Source of the DNA: Desulfopila aestuarii DSM 18488
GTDB taxonomy: Bacteria > Desulfobacterota > Desulfobulbia > Desulfobulbales > Desulfocapsaceae
Reading direction: 5' to 3'
Length of the DNA: 64,000 nucleotides
NCBI RefSeq assembly: GCF_900143695.1
Contig: NZ_FRFE01000018.1
Location: 52,957 to 116,956 of the forward strand
Shown here: in pieces, positions 18,964 through 27,931 of the stretch
How positions within the stretch are numbered: the first letter of the stretch is position 1
Layout: every line of letters starts with the position of its first letter
Notes under the pieces: generated by a model
What the model was told of the DNA's origin: nothing
The model's database searches: none
What the model saw: only the letters and a program-made list of their open reading frames with translations
Translations under genes and position numbers: made by a program

Positions 18964-20034
18964 TTACTGGGCGCTTTTCAGCCACTCGGCAAAGCGCTCT
19001 TTGACCCCCCGTGAGAGGATGCGGTCGAACGTTATGGGATCGTAGAGATAGAGGCAGTGACGGATCATGGTGTAGGGGCTAAAGGATTTGTCGGGGTTGT
19101 CGGCCAGAAACTGATCCCGGTATTCCCGTACGCTTTTCAGGTTGTCGATTAAGCACTTGTGGAGGTCTGATTTCTGGAAATCATGATTGAGTTTTAAAAT
19201 ATCGTGAACAAAGCCGTCCACCTTGTAATCCTGAAAGTCGAAATCGCGGAAGAAATGATCAGCGATTCGAAGGAAATTAAAGGCGTTGATGGTCTTGGCA
19301 CTCGCCACCAGCCAGCGTTTGTCCTGCTTGTCGAGTGCTTCGGCGAGCGAATCGCTGATGGGCAGTTCGGTCTCCATCTCGATCAGCTCGGTGGTGGCGT
19401 TCCTTATCTCCTTGAACTCCCGGTCGGCAAGTTCGAACAGTGCTGAAAGGATATTGATGCGTCGCTTGAGGTCGTTGGGGATCGACTTTTTGTATTTTAT
19501 CTTGTGGTCCAGCATGCTCCAGGCATCCTGGATAACTGTCCTGATCTGCACTTCAAAGGTAAGGTCGGCATACGGCTGGTATTTTGCCAGGGAGGCCATA
19601 TTTGCTCCCAGGGCCAGATCCATGTGCAACCCCTTATAGCCGAACGAGTCTTCGGTTGACTCCACAGAAGAAATCCGGTCGGTGATGTCAAGTATGTGAA
19701 AGTGCTGCTGCAGCATCTCGGAGAGCTGGGGAATCTGGTCCTCATAGAGGCAGACGATGCGGATGCCGATCAGATCGGAGATGAAATCCTTGATTTCATA
19801 AGGATGCTCCGCCGCCTCCAGCTGGTTCTGGTATTTACGGTGAAACTTCTTGATGCATTCTTCCCGATCTTTGACCCGCCCTTCGATCTTGGTCACTTCG
19901 CCGGGGTCAAAACGTTTGATCAGGTTGCTGATCAAACGTATATAGGCGCTTTTGGCGTCGACCAGATGTTTGAGACTGGCGTCGTAATATTGTCGGAAGG
20001 CGATCTTTTCCTGTTCGAAATCAAGAGATGCCAT
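18964..20034 (-). CDS. RelA/SpoT-domain protein, probable small alarmone synthetase
   Basis: A 356-residue protein starting after AGGACC. A RelA/SpoT nucleotidyltransferase domain covers about residues 40-200: RVKDREECIKKFHRK, DLIGIRIVCLYEDQ, FGYKGLHMDL, TFEVQIRTVIQDAWSMLDHKIKYK. It lacks the HD hydrolase, TGS and ACT parts of long RelA/SpoT enzymes and has a helical C-terminal extension of about 150 residues with an unknown role. It likely makes (p)ppGpp or a related nucleotide from ATP and GDP/GTP. As an unpaired synthetase domain it could alternatively be a toxin-like nucleotide modifier, although no antitoxin gene adjoins it. Confidence 0.8.
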   Translation of the reverse strand: MASLDFEQEKIAFRQYYDASLKHLVDAKSAYIRLISNLIKRFDPGEVTKIEGRVKDREECIKKFHRKYQNQLEAAEHPYEIKDFISDLIGIRIVCLYEDQIPQLSEMLQQHFHILDITDRISSVESTEDSFGYKGLHMDLALGANMASLAKYQPYADLTFEVQIRTVIQDAWSMLDHKIKYKKSIPNDLKRRINILSALFELADREFKEIRNATTELIEMETELPISDSLAEALDKQDKRWLVASAKTINAFNFLRIADHFFRDFDFQDYKVDGFVHDILKLNHDFQKSDLHKCLIDNLKSVREYRDQFLADNPDKSFSPYTMIRHCLYLYDPITFDRILSRGVKERFAEWLKSAQ

Positions 20035-20322
20035 GATGGTCCTATTCTATTGGCTTGAGTGTGGGACTTGTTGCCGTGTTTCGGACCCACTATTGCAAAG
20101 GTTGCGAGGGGAGTCAAGGAAACATTTCACCACGCAGGTGGATGAGATATGCGTGAAAATAGTACCGACAGGTACTTTTCCCGTCGGATAGATCGCACTG
20201 CATCAGGGCGTTATGCTGGATGAGTTAGAGAGAACAACATGAGGTGAGAGGGGTGACTCTGGTGAAGTATTGCCGCAGAGTGACAACCATCGTGCAAGAA
20301 CCACCCCGGGTCTTGATAAGTG

Positions 20323-20508
20323 TTACATTAACCCCACAGATTTCCAGAAAGATTCAATGTTCAACGCTTTTATCAGGTAGCTTTCCCATTGTTCATCTGA
20401 GGTGTTGGTACCATATTTCTTGTTGTACTCTTCCTTGATAATTTCTTTCATACGGTTGCTGGTAAGTCGCCATTCTATGGCCAGATCGTAACGTTGTTCA
20501 GGGGTCAT
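20323..20508 (-). CDS. Small conserved-looking hypothetical protein
   Basis: 61 residues, strongly charged and helical (MTPEQRYDLAIEWRLTSNRM start, then KEIIKEEYNKKYG). GGAG is placed five bases before the ATG. The composition is that of a real soluble protein. No family was recognised. It stands alone, with empty DNA on both sides. Confidence 0.5.
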   Translation of the reverse strand: MTPEQRYDLAIEWRLTSNRMKEIIKEEYNKKYGTNTSDEQWESYLIKALNIESFWKSVGLM

Positions 20509-21085
20509 CTCTCTCTCCAGGTGTTGGTTTCGTAAAAAACAACGAGAATCAACAGTTCAGCTAAGTAATGTATGTTTTTGACTGGTCCGTTCGGTACCTT
20601 GTCAGCATGAGCACATATCAATATCAGTATGTTATCCAGATATACTTTGCTGTTCTTACAAAAACCTTAAAGGAGCTGTTAAAACGGGAGGAATTTTTCA
20701 ATACGCACTATTGTCGAGTGGTTACCAGAGCCTTTCGGGCAAGCGTTTGTCCTAGGAAAAAAGGTTGTGGTCAAACGCCATACGCACAACATGCGGGTGC
20801 ATATTTTGCACAAGTGCTTGGGATGATGCGCAAAAAAAATTACTGGAGTGTTGCAAAGAGTGTGAAGGTGTGAGAGTATGTAAACGTCTGTTGCAAGGAG
20901 AACTGGTCGGTATATTATCAAAATAATATAGTATTTTCTGTTTTTGTTGTTGTCGTTTTAGGCCCTTCGTGGCAAGCGCCATGATTGTCGGGTTGTGCAG
21001 GATTGATTCATCTTGGGTGAATGGAATCCCGTAGTGGGATGGATCGGGCCTGTTGGAGTGAACGAATCATACATATGGATGGGAA
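20509..21085. other. Intergenic region, no gene recognised
   Basis: 577 bases between the small minus-strand gene and the PAS gene. One 101-codon plus-strand frame (20568-20873) lacks a ribosome binding site and has unlikely composition. No known RNA family or terminator was recognised. Confidence 0.4.
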
Positions 21086-21697
21086 ATGAGCTCGAAACAG
21101 GCGCTTGCCAGCATACAGAACTTTGATATAGAAAATATTTTCAATTCAATCTCCGATTATGTGTCGGTTCATGACCGGGACTTTCGTATTGTCAGGGTCA
21201 ACAGCGCCCTCTGCGCCTTTCTTGGTCGGAGAGAAGAGGAGCTGATCGGCAACCTCTGTTACTCGGTTTTCCACAATCGTGAAAGCAACTGGCCTAATTG
21301 TCCCCAGGTGCGTTTGTGCAAAGAGATCCGACCGGTGACGGAACTGGTGGACGATGAACATATCGGTATGCCTCTGCTCGTGACCTGTTCGCCTGTTCAC
21401 GATGAAAATGGCGAGCTGCTCGGGGTGGTGCATATTGCCAGAAACGTCACCCAAGAACAGCAGCAGATGCATGAGGCTGATGAAACCATTGCAGAACTGA
21501 GAAGAACTCTTTCCTGGCTGAAAGGCCTCGACGGGATTCTCACTATCTGTTCATCCTGCAAGAACATTCGCAACCAGGACGGCGATTGGGAGCGGATAGA
21601 AAAGTTCATGACCGATAATGCGGGTGTACTTTTTAGCCATGGTATGTGCCCAGGTTGTTTCCGCAAACTCTTTCCCGGGGTTTCGTTGCGTAATTGA
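21086..21697 (+). CDS. PAS-domain signalling protein with C-terminal Cys-rich element
   Basis: 203 residues. A PAS domain (about 18-130) has SISDYVSVHDRDFRIVRVN and ends GVVHIARNVTQEQ. A short coiled linker follows, then a Cys4 element: CSSCKNIRNQDGDW... and HGMCPGCFRKLFP. This C-terminal element is common downstream of PAS or receiver domains in deltaproteobacteria and probably binds zinc. The protein has no kinase or output domain, so it would sense a ligand or redox state and act through a partner. It precedes the SpoIIE phosphatase operon but is separated by 153 bases. Confidence 0.8.
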   Translation: MSSKQALASIQNFDIENIFNSISDYVSVHDRDFRIVRVNSALCAFLGRREEELIGNLCYSVFHNRESNWPNCPQVRLCKEIRPVTELVDDEHIGMPLLVTCSPVHDENGELLGVVHIARNVTQEQQQMHEADETIAELRRTLSWLKGLDGILTICSSCKNIRNQDGDWERIEKFMTDNAGVLFSHGMCPGCFRKLFPGVSLRN

Positions 21698-21850
21698 CGT
21701 TTGGTTCTGGCCAGGGCTTCTGAGGATTGTATCGCCGATGTAAGCCGGCCATTCGCTTCTATAATTCCTGTTATCATTTTCCCTACATTCCCGGTATAGT
21801 AAGAGGACGATTTTCCAATTCTCCTAACTACTATACGGTCCGAGCCCATC

Positions 21851-23701
21851 ATGGTCCTCAGAATTCCATCATTTCTGCAACCACGCACACTGCAGCAGCG
21901 AAACATGCTTTTTCTGATTTTGCCGACGCTGCTGGTGTTGCTGGTCATGGGCGTAAGCAGTCTGCTCCTGGTCCGCAAGGCCCTGCTTTCGCAGTGGGAG
22001 CAAACCGCCATCGCCAGGATGCAGACGGCAGCCCATGAGGTGGATATGCGGCTGCTTCGTCCCAAGCGGTTGCTGATGCTTTTTCAGGAGCAGGCAGGCG
22101 AAAAGTTCAATCGTAATCTCTCACAATTCCTTCTCGATCAATTGAATAACATAGAAGGGGTGGTGCAGGTGGACATGGTCTGGAATGATGAAACCGGTAG
22201 TCCCGGCTCTACTCTTGCCGCCAGTCCGTCGCAGATGGGCCATATGGGTGGTCGAATTTTTCGTAAGATGAAACCGCTTGAGGTGACACCACCGGTATAT
22301 GATGCGGATTTCAACGGTCAGACTGTTTCCCTCGTGAGTGAATTCAAGGATGCGGACGATCGAAATATTGGGCATATCGAGGTGAAGATATCCTTTTTTG
22401 ACCTGGTAGATACCATGGTTAAGGCCTCCTGGTGGCAGAGCAATCGGGCCTATCTGGTGGACCAGCGCGGCAATGTCCTCACCCGTACCGCTCCCACGGT
22501 CCAGGGAGTACCCCAGACAGTGGGTGAATCTTTCGGTGTTGATAATGAAATAGAGGAAAAAACGCTTGCGGCCCTGCAGGAAAAGGATTTCGGCACGGTG
22601 TTCGGCGTTGGCATGCCGCCTGTTGAAGTGAGCGGTTTTTACCGGTTGCATGAAGCGCCATGGACCATGGTGGTGATCGCACCGGGCAAGGTCGCATTTC
22701 AGCAGTTATTACAATTTAGAAACTACTATTTCACCACTATAGGACTCGGCATTATCATCGCCCTCCTGCTTATCCGAACGGCATCGAGCGGCACGGCCCG
22801 GGCTATTAGGGGGGTATCGGCGGCAGCCCGTGAGTTGGCCTGTGGCAATTTCGGTAAGCCATTGGTCGAAGACCGTCTCGATGAAGTAGGTGAATTGACC
22901 CGAAACTTCAATATCATGACTCAGCATCTGCAGGAGCGGCTACAGCTCCAGCAGGCGATGAGCGTTGCTCGGGAAGTGCAGCAGAACCTGCTGCCGCAGT
23001 CGAGCTACCGTGTAGACGGCCTTGATGTCAGCGGCTGTAGTATCTATTCGGAGGAAACAGGTGGGGATTATTTCGATCTCCTGCCAGATCGGCGTGATTC
23101 TCACCGGCTCAGTGTGGTGATTGGCGATGTGGTGGGGCACGGCATAGGAGCGGCGTTGCTCATGGCATCGATCAGGGCTATTGTGCGCTGTCGGACCTCC
23201 CTTCCCGGTAATCCGGTTGAGGTGATCGGTGACGTGAATGAAATCCTTTGTCGGGATACCGAACAATCGGGTGCTTTTGTTTCCTTGTTCTATCTGGTTA
23301 TCGACACTGTCAGTGGTGAGCTGCACTGGGTGCGGTGTGGCCATGATCCGGCGATAGTGTATGATATGGATACGCACCAGTTTTCGGAACTTCATGGCGA
23401 GGGGTTGGTGTTGGGTTTTGACAACGACTGGCGGTTTAAAGAAAACAGCATGGATATCGATGGTCGCCGGCTGGCTATTTTGTTGGGTAGTGACGGGGTG
23501 TGGGAGACTGAGAATAGCGAGGGAGAAAGTTTTGGAAAAGAGCGGGTTCGCAACCTCCTTGCTGAAAACAGCCATCGGAGTGCCGAAGATATTATACGTT
23601 CCATAACTGAGGCGGTGGATGCATTCCGTGGTGGTCTGAATCAAGTGGATGATGTGACCCTTGTAGTGGTCAAAACTGATGATGGTCGTATTCCACAATG
23701 A
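21851..23701 (+). CDS. Membrane-bound sensor SpoIIE/RsbU-type protein phosphatase
   Basis: 616 residues. A first membrane segment at about 19-41 and a second at about 292-312 enclose a periplasmic sensor domain of 250 residues (dCache-like). HAMP follows (about 312-365), then a SpoIIE/PP2C phosphatase domain (about 380-616) with GGDYFDLL, the metal-binding Asp in VIGDVVGHGIGAALLMAS and GSDGVWE. Such enzymes dephosphorylate a STAS anti-sigma-factor antagonist in response to an external signal. The STAS protein and its kinase are encoded three to five genes downstream. The stop overlaps the next start by four bases (ATGA), showing coupling to the ABC transporter. Confidence 0.9.
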   Translation: MVLRIPSFLQPRTLQQRNMLFLILPTLLVLLVMGVSSLLLVRKALLSQWEQTAIARMQTAAHEVDMRLLRPKRLLMLFQEQAGEKFNRNLSQFLLDQLNNIEGVVQVDMVWNDETGSPGSTLAASPSQMGHMGGRIFRKMKPLEVTPPVYDADFNGQTVSLVSEFKDADDRNIGHIEVKISFFDLVDTMVKASWWQSNRAYLVDQRGNVLTRTAPTVQGVPQTVGESFGVDNEIEEKTLAALQEKDFGTVFGVGMPPVEVSGFYRLHEAPWTMVVIAPGKVAFQQLLQFRNYYFTTIGLGIIIALLLIRTASSGTARAIRGVSAAARELACGNFGKPLVEDRLDEVGELTRNFNIMTQHLQERLQLQQAMSVAREVQQNLLPQSSYRVDGLDVSGCSIYSEETGGDYFDLLPDRRDSHRLSVVIGDVVGHGIGAALLMASIRAIVRCRTSLPGNPVEVIGDVNEILCRDTEQSGAFVSLFYLVIDTVSGELHWVRCGHDPAIVYDMDTHQFSELHGEGLVLGFDNDWRFKENSMDIDGRRLAILLGSDGVWETENSEGESFGKERVRNLLAENSHRSAEDIIRSITEAVDAFRGGLNQVDDVTLVVVKTDDGRIPQ

Positions 23702-26259
23702 CAGGGATGTCCAGACAGGATGACAAAGTGAAGACGCAAAAGGCGAGTGCTGTTACCGATAAGTCCTTGTTCTACTGGGTTATCAACGGCAATGTGGGGC
23801 TGCAGTTGTTGATGCTCGTGCTGATTGTAGTGGTGGTCGCTGCCCGGGTTGTGCCGCTTGAGATGCAGAAGCGGATCATCAACGAATCGATTGCCCTTCG
23901 ACAGTTTGACAATCTCATCAATTATAGCCTGATCTACATTTCCTCGGTGGCCTTGTCCAGCGGCCTGAAATTGGCCATCAACTATCTGCAGACCATCGTC
24001 GGTGAGCGGGCCATGCTGGCGATGCGTCGGGAGCTGTATCGTCACATTCTCACCCTGCCGCTCTCCTTTTTTCGCAAGACCCAGCCGGGTATGGTGGTGT
24101 CGTCCCTGGTTACTGAACTGAGTACTGCTGGAACTTTTGCCGGCATGGCCATTACCGCCCCGTTGACCAACGTTCTGACTCTGCTGTCCTTTGCCGGATA
24201 TCTGCTCTGGTTAAACCCGATGCTGGCTCTGGCCACGCTCACCATCTATCCGGTGATCGTTTTTTTGCTGCCCTGGTTACAAAAGAAAACCAACAGAGCC
24301 AACTCTTCCAGGGTTGATCTGTCACGCGAGCTTTCCAGTCAGATCGCTGAATCGATTACCGGTATCCAGGAGGTGCAGGTACATGGTGCCTATCCCCGGG
24401 AAAACAGTAAATTCGGTCGGATAGCCGATGTGTTACAGACAGTTCGGGTACGCTGGAGTTTTCTCAAATTCAGCATGAAGACTGCCAACAACTTTTTTGT
24501 CAGTCTTGGTCCCTTTGTGGTGTTTCTGTTCGGCGGCTATCTGATCATGCAGGGCGAGCTCGAACTGGGTGCTATGGTGGCCTTTTTGTCCGCCCAGGAA
24601 AAACTCTACGACCCGTGGAAGGAACTGATCGACTATTACCAGGTCTATCAAGACGCGAGGGTCCGCTACTATCGGACCATGGATCAGTTCTCGGTTGAGC
24701 CCGATTTTGATCCAGAAGAGGTAACTGATCAGAACGACAAGTTAAACGGTAGAATTGAAGTGAAGGATTTGCTCTTTGAAACGAGTGAAGGAGTCCGACT
24801 ATTGCAAGGGGTGAACTTTCTTCTGGAGCCGGGAATGCACCTGGCGGTGGTGGGCTTTTCCGGCAGCGGCAAGTCAACCCTGGTCCAGTGTATTGCCCGG
24901 ATGCACCGCTACACCGGCGGCTCTATCACTATCGACGACCAGGAGCTGGAGACGTTGACCAAAAAGGAGATCGTCGCCAACATCGGTTATATCTCCCAGA
25001 ATCCCTTTGTCTTTACCGGTACGATTAGGGAAAACCTCATCTATGCTGAGCAGGCCATGCATGAGATTGGCAGGCCGGTCGGGAAGGATCAGCTCTATCT
25101 CGAACCGAAGCTTGATCGACTGATTTTCGCCCTGCAGCAGGCGGGGCTTTTCGTCGATGTGATGCGCTTTGGCCTGGAGAGCAGCCTCAAGCAGGACGAT
25201 AGCGAGATGATCGCGAAAATTATCCGTATCCGCGAAAAATTTCGGGAGAATTTTGGCAGGCGGTTGGCCAGCTATGTGGAATTCTATCAGCAGGATCACT
25301 TTCTCTACTACTCGACCATTGCCGACAATATTCTCTTTGGCTCTTCCGTTGATCGCCAGCTCAGCATCGACAACCTGACGGAGCACCGCGACTTTTTTTC
25401 ATTTCTTGAATATGCCGGGCTCTTGAAGACGCTACTGGAGCTGGGGGTGGAGCAGGCCCGCCAGACCATCGATATCCTCGCCGGATTCGATGATGTCGAC
25501 ATGTTCTATTCCTTCAGTCCTGTTCCAGCCGGTGGCCTTGAAGAGTGTAAGAACCTGCTTGAGCGACTGAAGCGTACCGGAAACCGGCTTGAAGGTCTTT
25601 TGGGCCCCGACCAGGTTTATCTGCTGAAGCTGGCATTGGGATTTATTCCGGGTGTGCACAAGACCGCAAGCCTCACATCCGAGCTTGAAGCCGGAATACT
25701 GGCGGGACGGGCCGCCTGGGTTCGCTGGTGCGACGAGCATTATCCGGGACGTTTCAATCATTATCAGGAGAGCGAATACATCTATGGTCAAACGATCCTG
25801 AACAATATCTTTTTCGGAAGAATTCGCACCAGCCTGGGCCACGCTCAGGAAAAAATCAACCAGGCGATCATTCAGCTGCTGATTGAAGAGGATATTCTGG
25901 AGGAGATCGCCGGTATCGGCATGGAGTTTCAGGTGGGCTCAATGGGAGACAGGCTTTCCGGCGGGCAACGGCAGAAACTGGCTATTGCCCGGGTGCTGTT
26001 AAAGCAGCCGCGCATCGTCATCATGGATGAGGCGACGTCCGCTTTAGATAATAAATCACAGGCTCGTATCCAGCGGCTGGTAGAGACGCGCTGGAAGGGA
26101 AAACGCACGGTTATTTCCGTGGTGCATCGCCTGGATGCCATCCGGAACTACGATCGAGTGGCGGTTATGAAGGCCGGCAAAATTATTGAATTCGGCGGCT
26201 ATGGCCAACTGATGGAGAAAAAGGGGGTGCTTTATGAGCTGGTCTCAGGAAAACGGTAA
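23698..26259 (+). CDS. ABC exporter (fused TMD-NBD) with a large insertion in the ATPase domain
   Basis: 853 residues. An ABC exporter membrane domain (about 25-320) is followed by a nucleotide-binding domain with Walker A GFSGSGKST (about 386), Q-loop YISQNPFVFTGTIRENL (about 431-447), signature LSGGQRQ (about 754), Walker B IVIMDEATSALD and the H-loop His in VISVVHRLD (about 810). Walker A and signature normally lie about 110 residues apart; here the distance is about 370. The extra 250-300 residues include two further copies of the post-Q-loop element (TIADNILFGS about 540, TILNNIFFGR about 700). The gene overlaps the phosphatase upstream and the cyclic-nucleotide-binding gene downstream. 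The substrate is unknown. Confidence 0.85.
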   Translation: MTGMSRQDDKVKTQKASAVTDKSLFYWVINGNVGLQLLMLVLIVVVVAARVVPLEMQKRIINESIALRQFDNLINYSLIYISSVALSSGLKLAINYLQTIVGERAMLAMRRELYRHILTLPLSFFRKTQPGMVVSSLVTELSTAGTFAGMAITAPLTNVLTLLSFAGYLLWLNPMLALATLTIYPVIVFLLPWLQKKTNRANSSRVDLSRELSSQIAESITGIQEVQVHGAYPRENSKFGRIADVLQTVRVRWSFLKFSMKTANNFFVSLGPFVVFLFGGYLIMQGELELGAMVAFLSAQEKLYDPWKELIDYYQVYQDARVRYYRTMDQFSVEPDFDPEEVTDQNDKLNGRIEVKDLLFETSEGVRLLQGVNFLLEPGMHLAVVGFSGSGKSTLVQCIARMHRYTGGSITIDDQELETLTKKEIVANIGYISQNPFVFTGTIRENLIYAEQAMHEIGRPVGKDQLYLEPKLDRLIFALQQAGLFVDVMRFGLESSLKQDDSEMIAKIIRIREKFRENFGRRLASYVEFYQQDHFLYYSTIADNILFGSSVDRQLSIDNLTEHRDFFSFLEYAGLLKTLLELGVEQARQTIDILAGFDDVDMFYSFSPVPAGGLEECKNLLERLKRTGNRLEGLLGPDQVYLLKLALGFIPGVHKTASLTSELEAGILAGRAAWVRWCDEHYPGRFNHYQESEYIYGQTILNNIFFGRIRTSLGHAQEKINQAIIQLLIEEDILEEIAGIGMEFQVGSMGDRLSGGQRQKLAIARVLLKQPRIVIMDEATSALDNKSQARIQRLVETRWKGKRTVISVVHRLDAIRNYDRVAVMKAGKIIEFGGYGQLMEKKGVLYELVSGKR

Positions 26260-26749
26260 CAGACCCGTGCCAGAGCTGCAGCAAAATCTGGAGATCTTAA
26301 AAGAGGTGCCTTTTTTTGAGGGATTTCCTCCTGAAGTGATGAAACTACTTGCCTATCTTTCGGTCCGTGGCGACTATGAAGAAGGAGACATACTGTTTGA
26401 AACAGGCGATGATCCGGGAATTGCCTTTGCCGTGGTCACAGGTGAGCTTGCGGTTTACCGGGAAGGCAACAAGGGCGAGGAGCGGTTGAGGAGCTATAAT
26501 CAGGGAGAGTTTCTCGGGACTTTCTCTCTGATTGGGCCCATGCCGTCGCTTTTTACCATGAAGGCGACGACCACCACCCGGCTGCTCATCGTCAACCGAG
26601 AACAGTTCAGTAAGGTAATGGACCAGCATAAAGAGTTGGGGCCGTTGCTACGAAAGGCCATCCTCAAGCAGCTCAGGCGCTGGGAGCAGGCCAATATCGA
26701 GGAGCTTGAGAGCTGTTGTCTGCAAAAAGTTGGCGTAACACTCTTGTGA
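26234..26749 (+). CDS. Cyclic-nucleotide-binding domain protein
   Basis: 171 residues. A Crp-type cNMP-binding fold lies at about 15-135: VPFFEGFPPEVMKLLAYL, YEEGDILFETGDDPGIAFAVV, GEFLGTFSLIG. There is no DNA-binding helix-turn-helix; the C-terminus is a short helix with a Cys pair. The phosphate-binding Arg of true cAMP binders is not evident in the GEFLGTFSLIGPMPSLFT stretch, so the ligand is doubtful. The start lies 26 bases inside the ABC gene, so they are translationally coupled. It may gate the transporter. Confidence 0.8.
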   Translation: MSWSQENGNRPVPELQQNLEILKEVPFFEGFPPEVMKLLAYLSVRGDYEEGDILFETGDDPGIAFAVVTGELAVYREGNKGEERLRSYNQGEFLGTFSLIGPMPSLFTMKATTTTRLLIVNREQFSKVMDQHKELGPLLRKAILKQLRRWEQANIEELESCCLQKVGVTLL

Positions 26750-26753
26750 TACA

Positions 26754-27149
26754 ATGAAGGTCAAGTTACAGATACAGGCGACAATCGACCAGCTGGGTTC
26801 ACTCTGCAAAACTGTGGAAAGCCTGCAGCAGTCAATTATGTGCACTGATCGGCAGATGTGTGAGATTATCCTGGTGCTGGAAGAACTGGTGGCCAATGCG
26901 ATACTGCACGGTGGCGGCAGGGTGATCGAGGTTGAGCTGGACAAGGAGTGGGACGAGTTGGCGATCACCATCTGTGATGACGGACGTCCCTTCGATCCGA
27001 CCCTGGCGTCGGAGGTAGATACCTGTCGGCCGCTTGAAGACCGGTGTGCGGGTGGGCTGGGTATACATCTGGTGAAACACTATACCGACACTCTGGCCTA
27101 CAGGCGTGAAAAAGATGTAAATATTGTGACTCTGACGAAAAAAATTTAA
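26754..27149 (+). CDS. RsbW-like anti-sigma factor / serine kinase (HATPase_c_2)
   Basis: 131 residues, a stand-alone GHKL ATPase domain. The N box is ELVANAILHGGG, the G1 box CDDGRPFDP and the G2 box GGLGIHLVKHYTD. The family phosphorylates STAS antagonists on Ser/Thr and binds either the antagonist or a sigma factor/target. Four bases separate it from the previous gene. The STAS partner follows 92 bases later. No sigma factor gene lies in the operon, so the released target may be another protein, possibly the ABC transporter. Confidence 0.85.
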   Translation: MKVKLQIQATIDQLGSLCKTVESLQQSIMCTDRQMCEIILVLEELVANAILHGGGRVIEVELDKEWDELAITICDDGRPFDPTLASEVDTCRPLEDRCAGGLGIHLVKHYTDTLAYRREKDVNIVTLTKKI

Positions 27150-27241
27150 AAAGAGCAGCCCGGCCAGTTGGTTGTGGCAAATAATTGCTTATGTTACGAA
27201 AAATAAGCTTTATCAGTAAACTGAAGAATCGAGGTTGATGC

Positions 27242-27580
27242 ATGGAGTATACAGTCTCGCAGGAAAAAAATATTAACATTGTCAGACCAATTGGGCGTCT
27301 GGATTCCACGACTTCCCCGGATTTTGAACAGTGTCTGGCAGAATATTTGAAATCTCCCGGGAGGCATCTGCTTCTCGACTTTGATGAACTCGATTATATT
27401 TCCAGTGCCGGGTTGCGGGTGGTGCTCAATGCCGCCAAGGTCTTTCGGGAGGTGGAGTGGAAGTTTGCGGCTTGTTGCATGCAGGATCATGTGCGGGAGG
27501 TTTTCGAGATTTCAGGCTTTGATAGCTTTATCAGCATCTATGATACTGTGGCCGGGTTTGTCGATCGGGTTGATGAGTGA
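27242..27580 (+). CDS. STAS-domain anti-sigma factor antagonist
   Basis: 112 residues with the SpoIIAA/RsbV fold. It starts MEYTVSQEKNINIVRPIGRLD, contains LLLDFDELDYISSAGLRVVLNA with the phosphorylatable Ser at about residue 57-58, and ends in a short helix. It is the expected substrate of the RsbW-like kinase (26754) and SpoIIE phosphatase (21851) in the same operon. The next frame starts before its stop codon. Confidence 0.9.
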   Translation: MEYTVSQEKNINIVRPIGRLDSTTSPDFEQCLAEYLKSPGRHLLLDFDELDYISSAGLRVVLNAAKVFREVEWKFAACCMQDHVREVFEISGFDSFISIYDTVAGFVDRVDE

Positions 27581-27914
27581 AGGTATGGAAGCGGCGCCGA
27601 CAATACTGCCAGGGGCGTATCCGTATTTCATGCAGTATGAGGTACGGGCGAACCGTAAACTTCCCGGATTGACAACGGGTTCCGGGGCATTGGCCACGGT
27701 TATTGTGTTTGCTGAAGACGGTTCGCTGGCCGGAGCGCGGGCTAGCAGGCATATAGCCCGCAACAATTGGGAGATCACCGCGGTGAAACGGACCATGCCG
27801 GTTCGACCTCACCATATCGAACGAATGGATGGTGTTCTGAAATCATTGTACCAGAAGGCTGAGCAGGCAGGTATTGCCGCAGTTTTTGATAGCTGGAAGA
27901 AGATGCATGGCTGA
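27573..27914 (+). CDS. Hypothetical protein of the partner-switching operon
   Basis: 113 residues from the ATG at 27573, which overlaps the STAS stop by eight bases; an ATG at 27585 is an alternative. It contains YPYFMQYEVRANRKLPGLTTG and a His/Arg-rich middle (RASRHIARNNWEITAVKR). No family was recognised. The overlap suggests coupled synthesis with the STAS protein and a shared role in the switch. Confidence 0.6.
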   Translation: MSEGMEAAPTILPGAYPYFMQYEVRANRKLPGLTTGSGALATVIVFAEDGSLAGARASRHIARNNWEITAVKRTMPVRPHHIERMDGVLKSLYQKAEQAGIAAVFDSWKKMHG

Positions 27915-27931
27915 TAGCAGGAGAGGAGAAT

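Noticed and set aside
20568..20873. 101-codon plus-strand frame
   Set aside because: No initiation signal and improbable amino-acid makeup; not near any operon.
22940..23698. 252-codon minus-strand frame inside the SpoIIE phosphatase
   Set aside because: Shadow of a clear gene, His/Thr-rich composition typical of antisense frames.
27176..27190. TGGCA-type sigma-54 promoter before the STAS gene
   Set aside because: Spacing between GG and GC is nine instead of ten bases.
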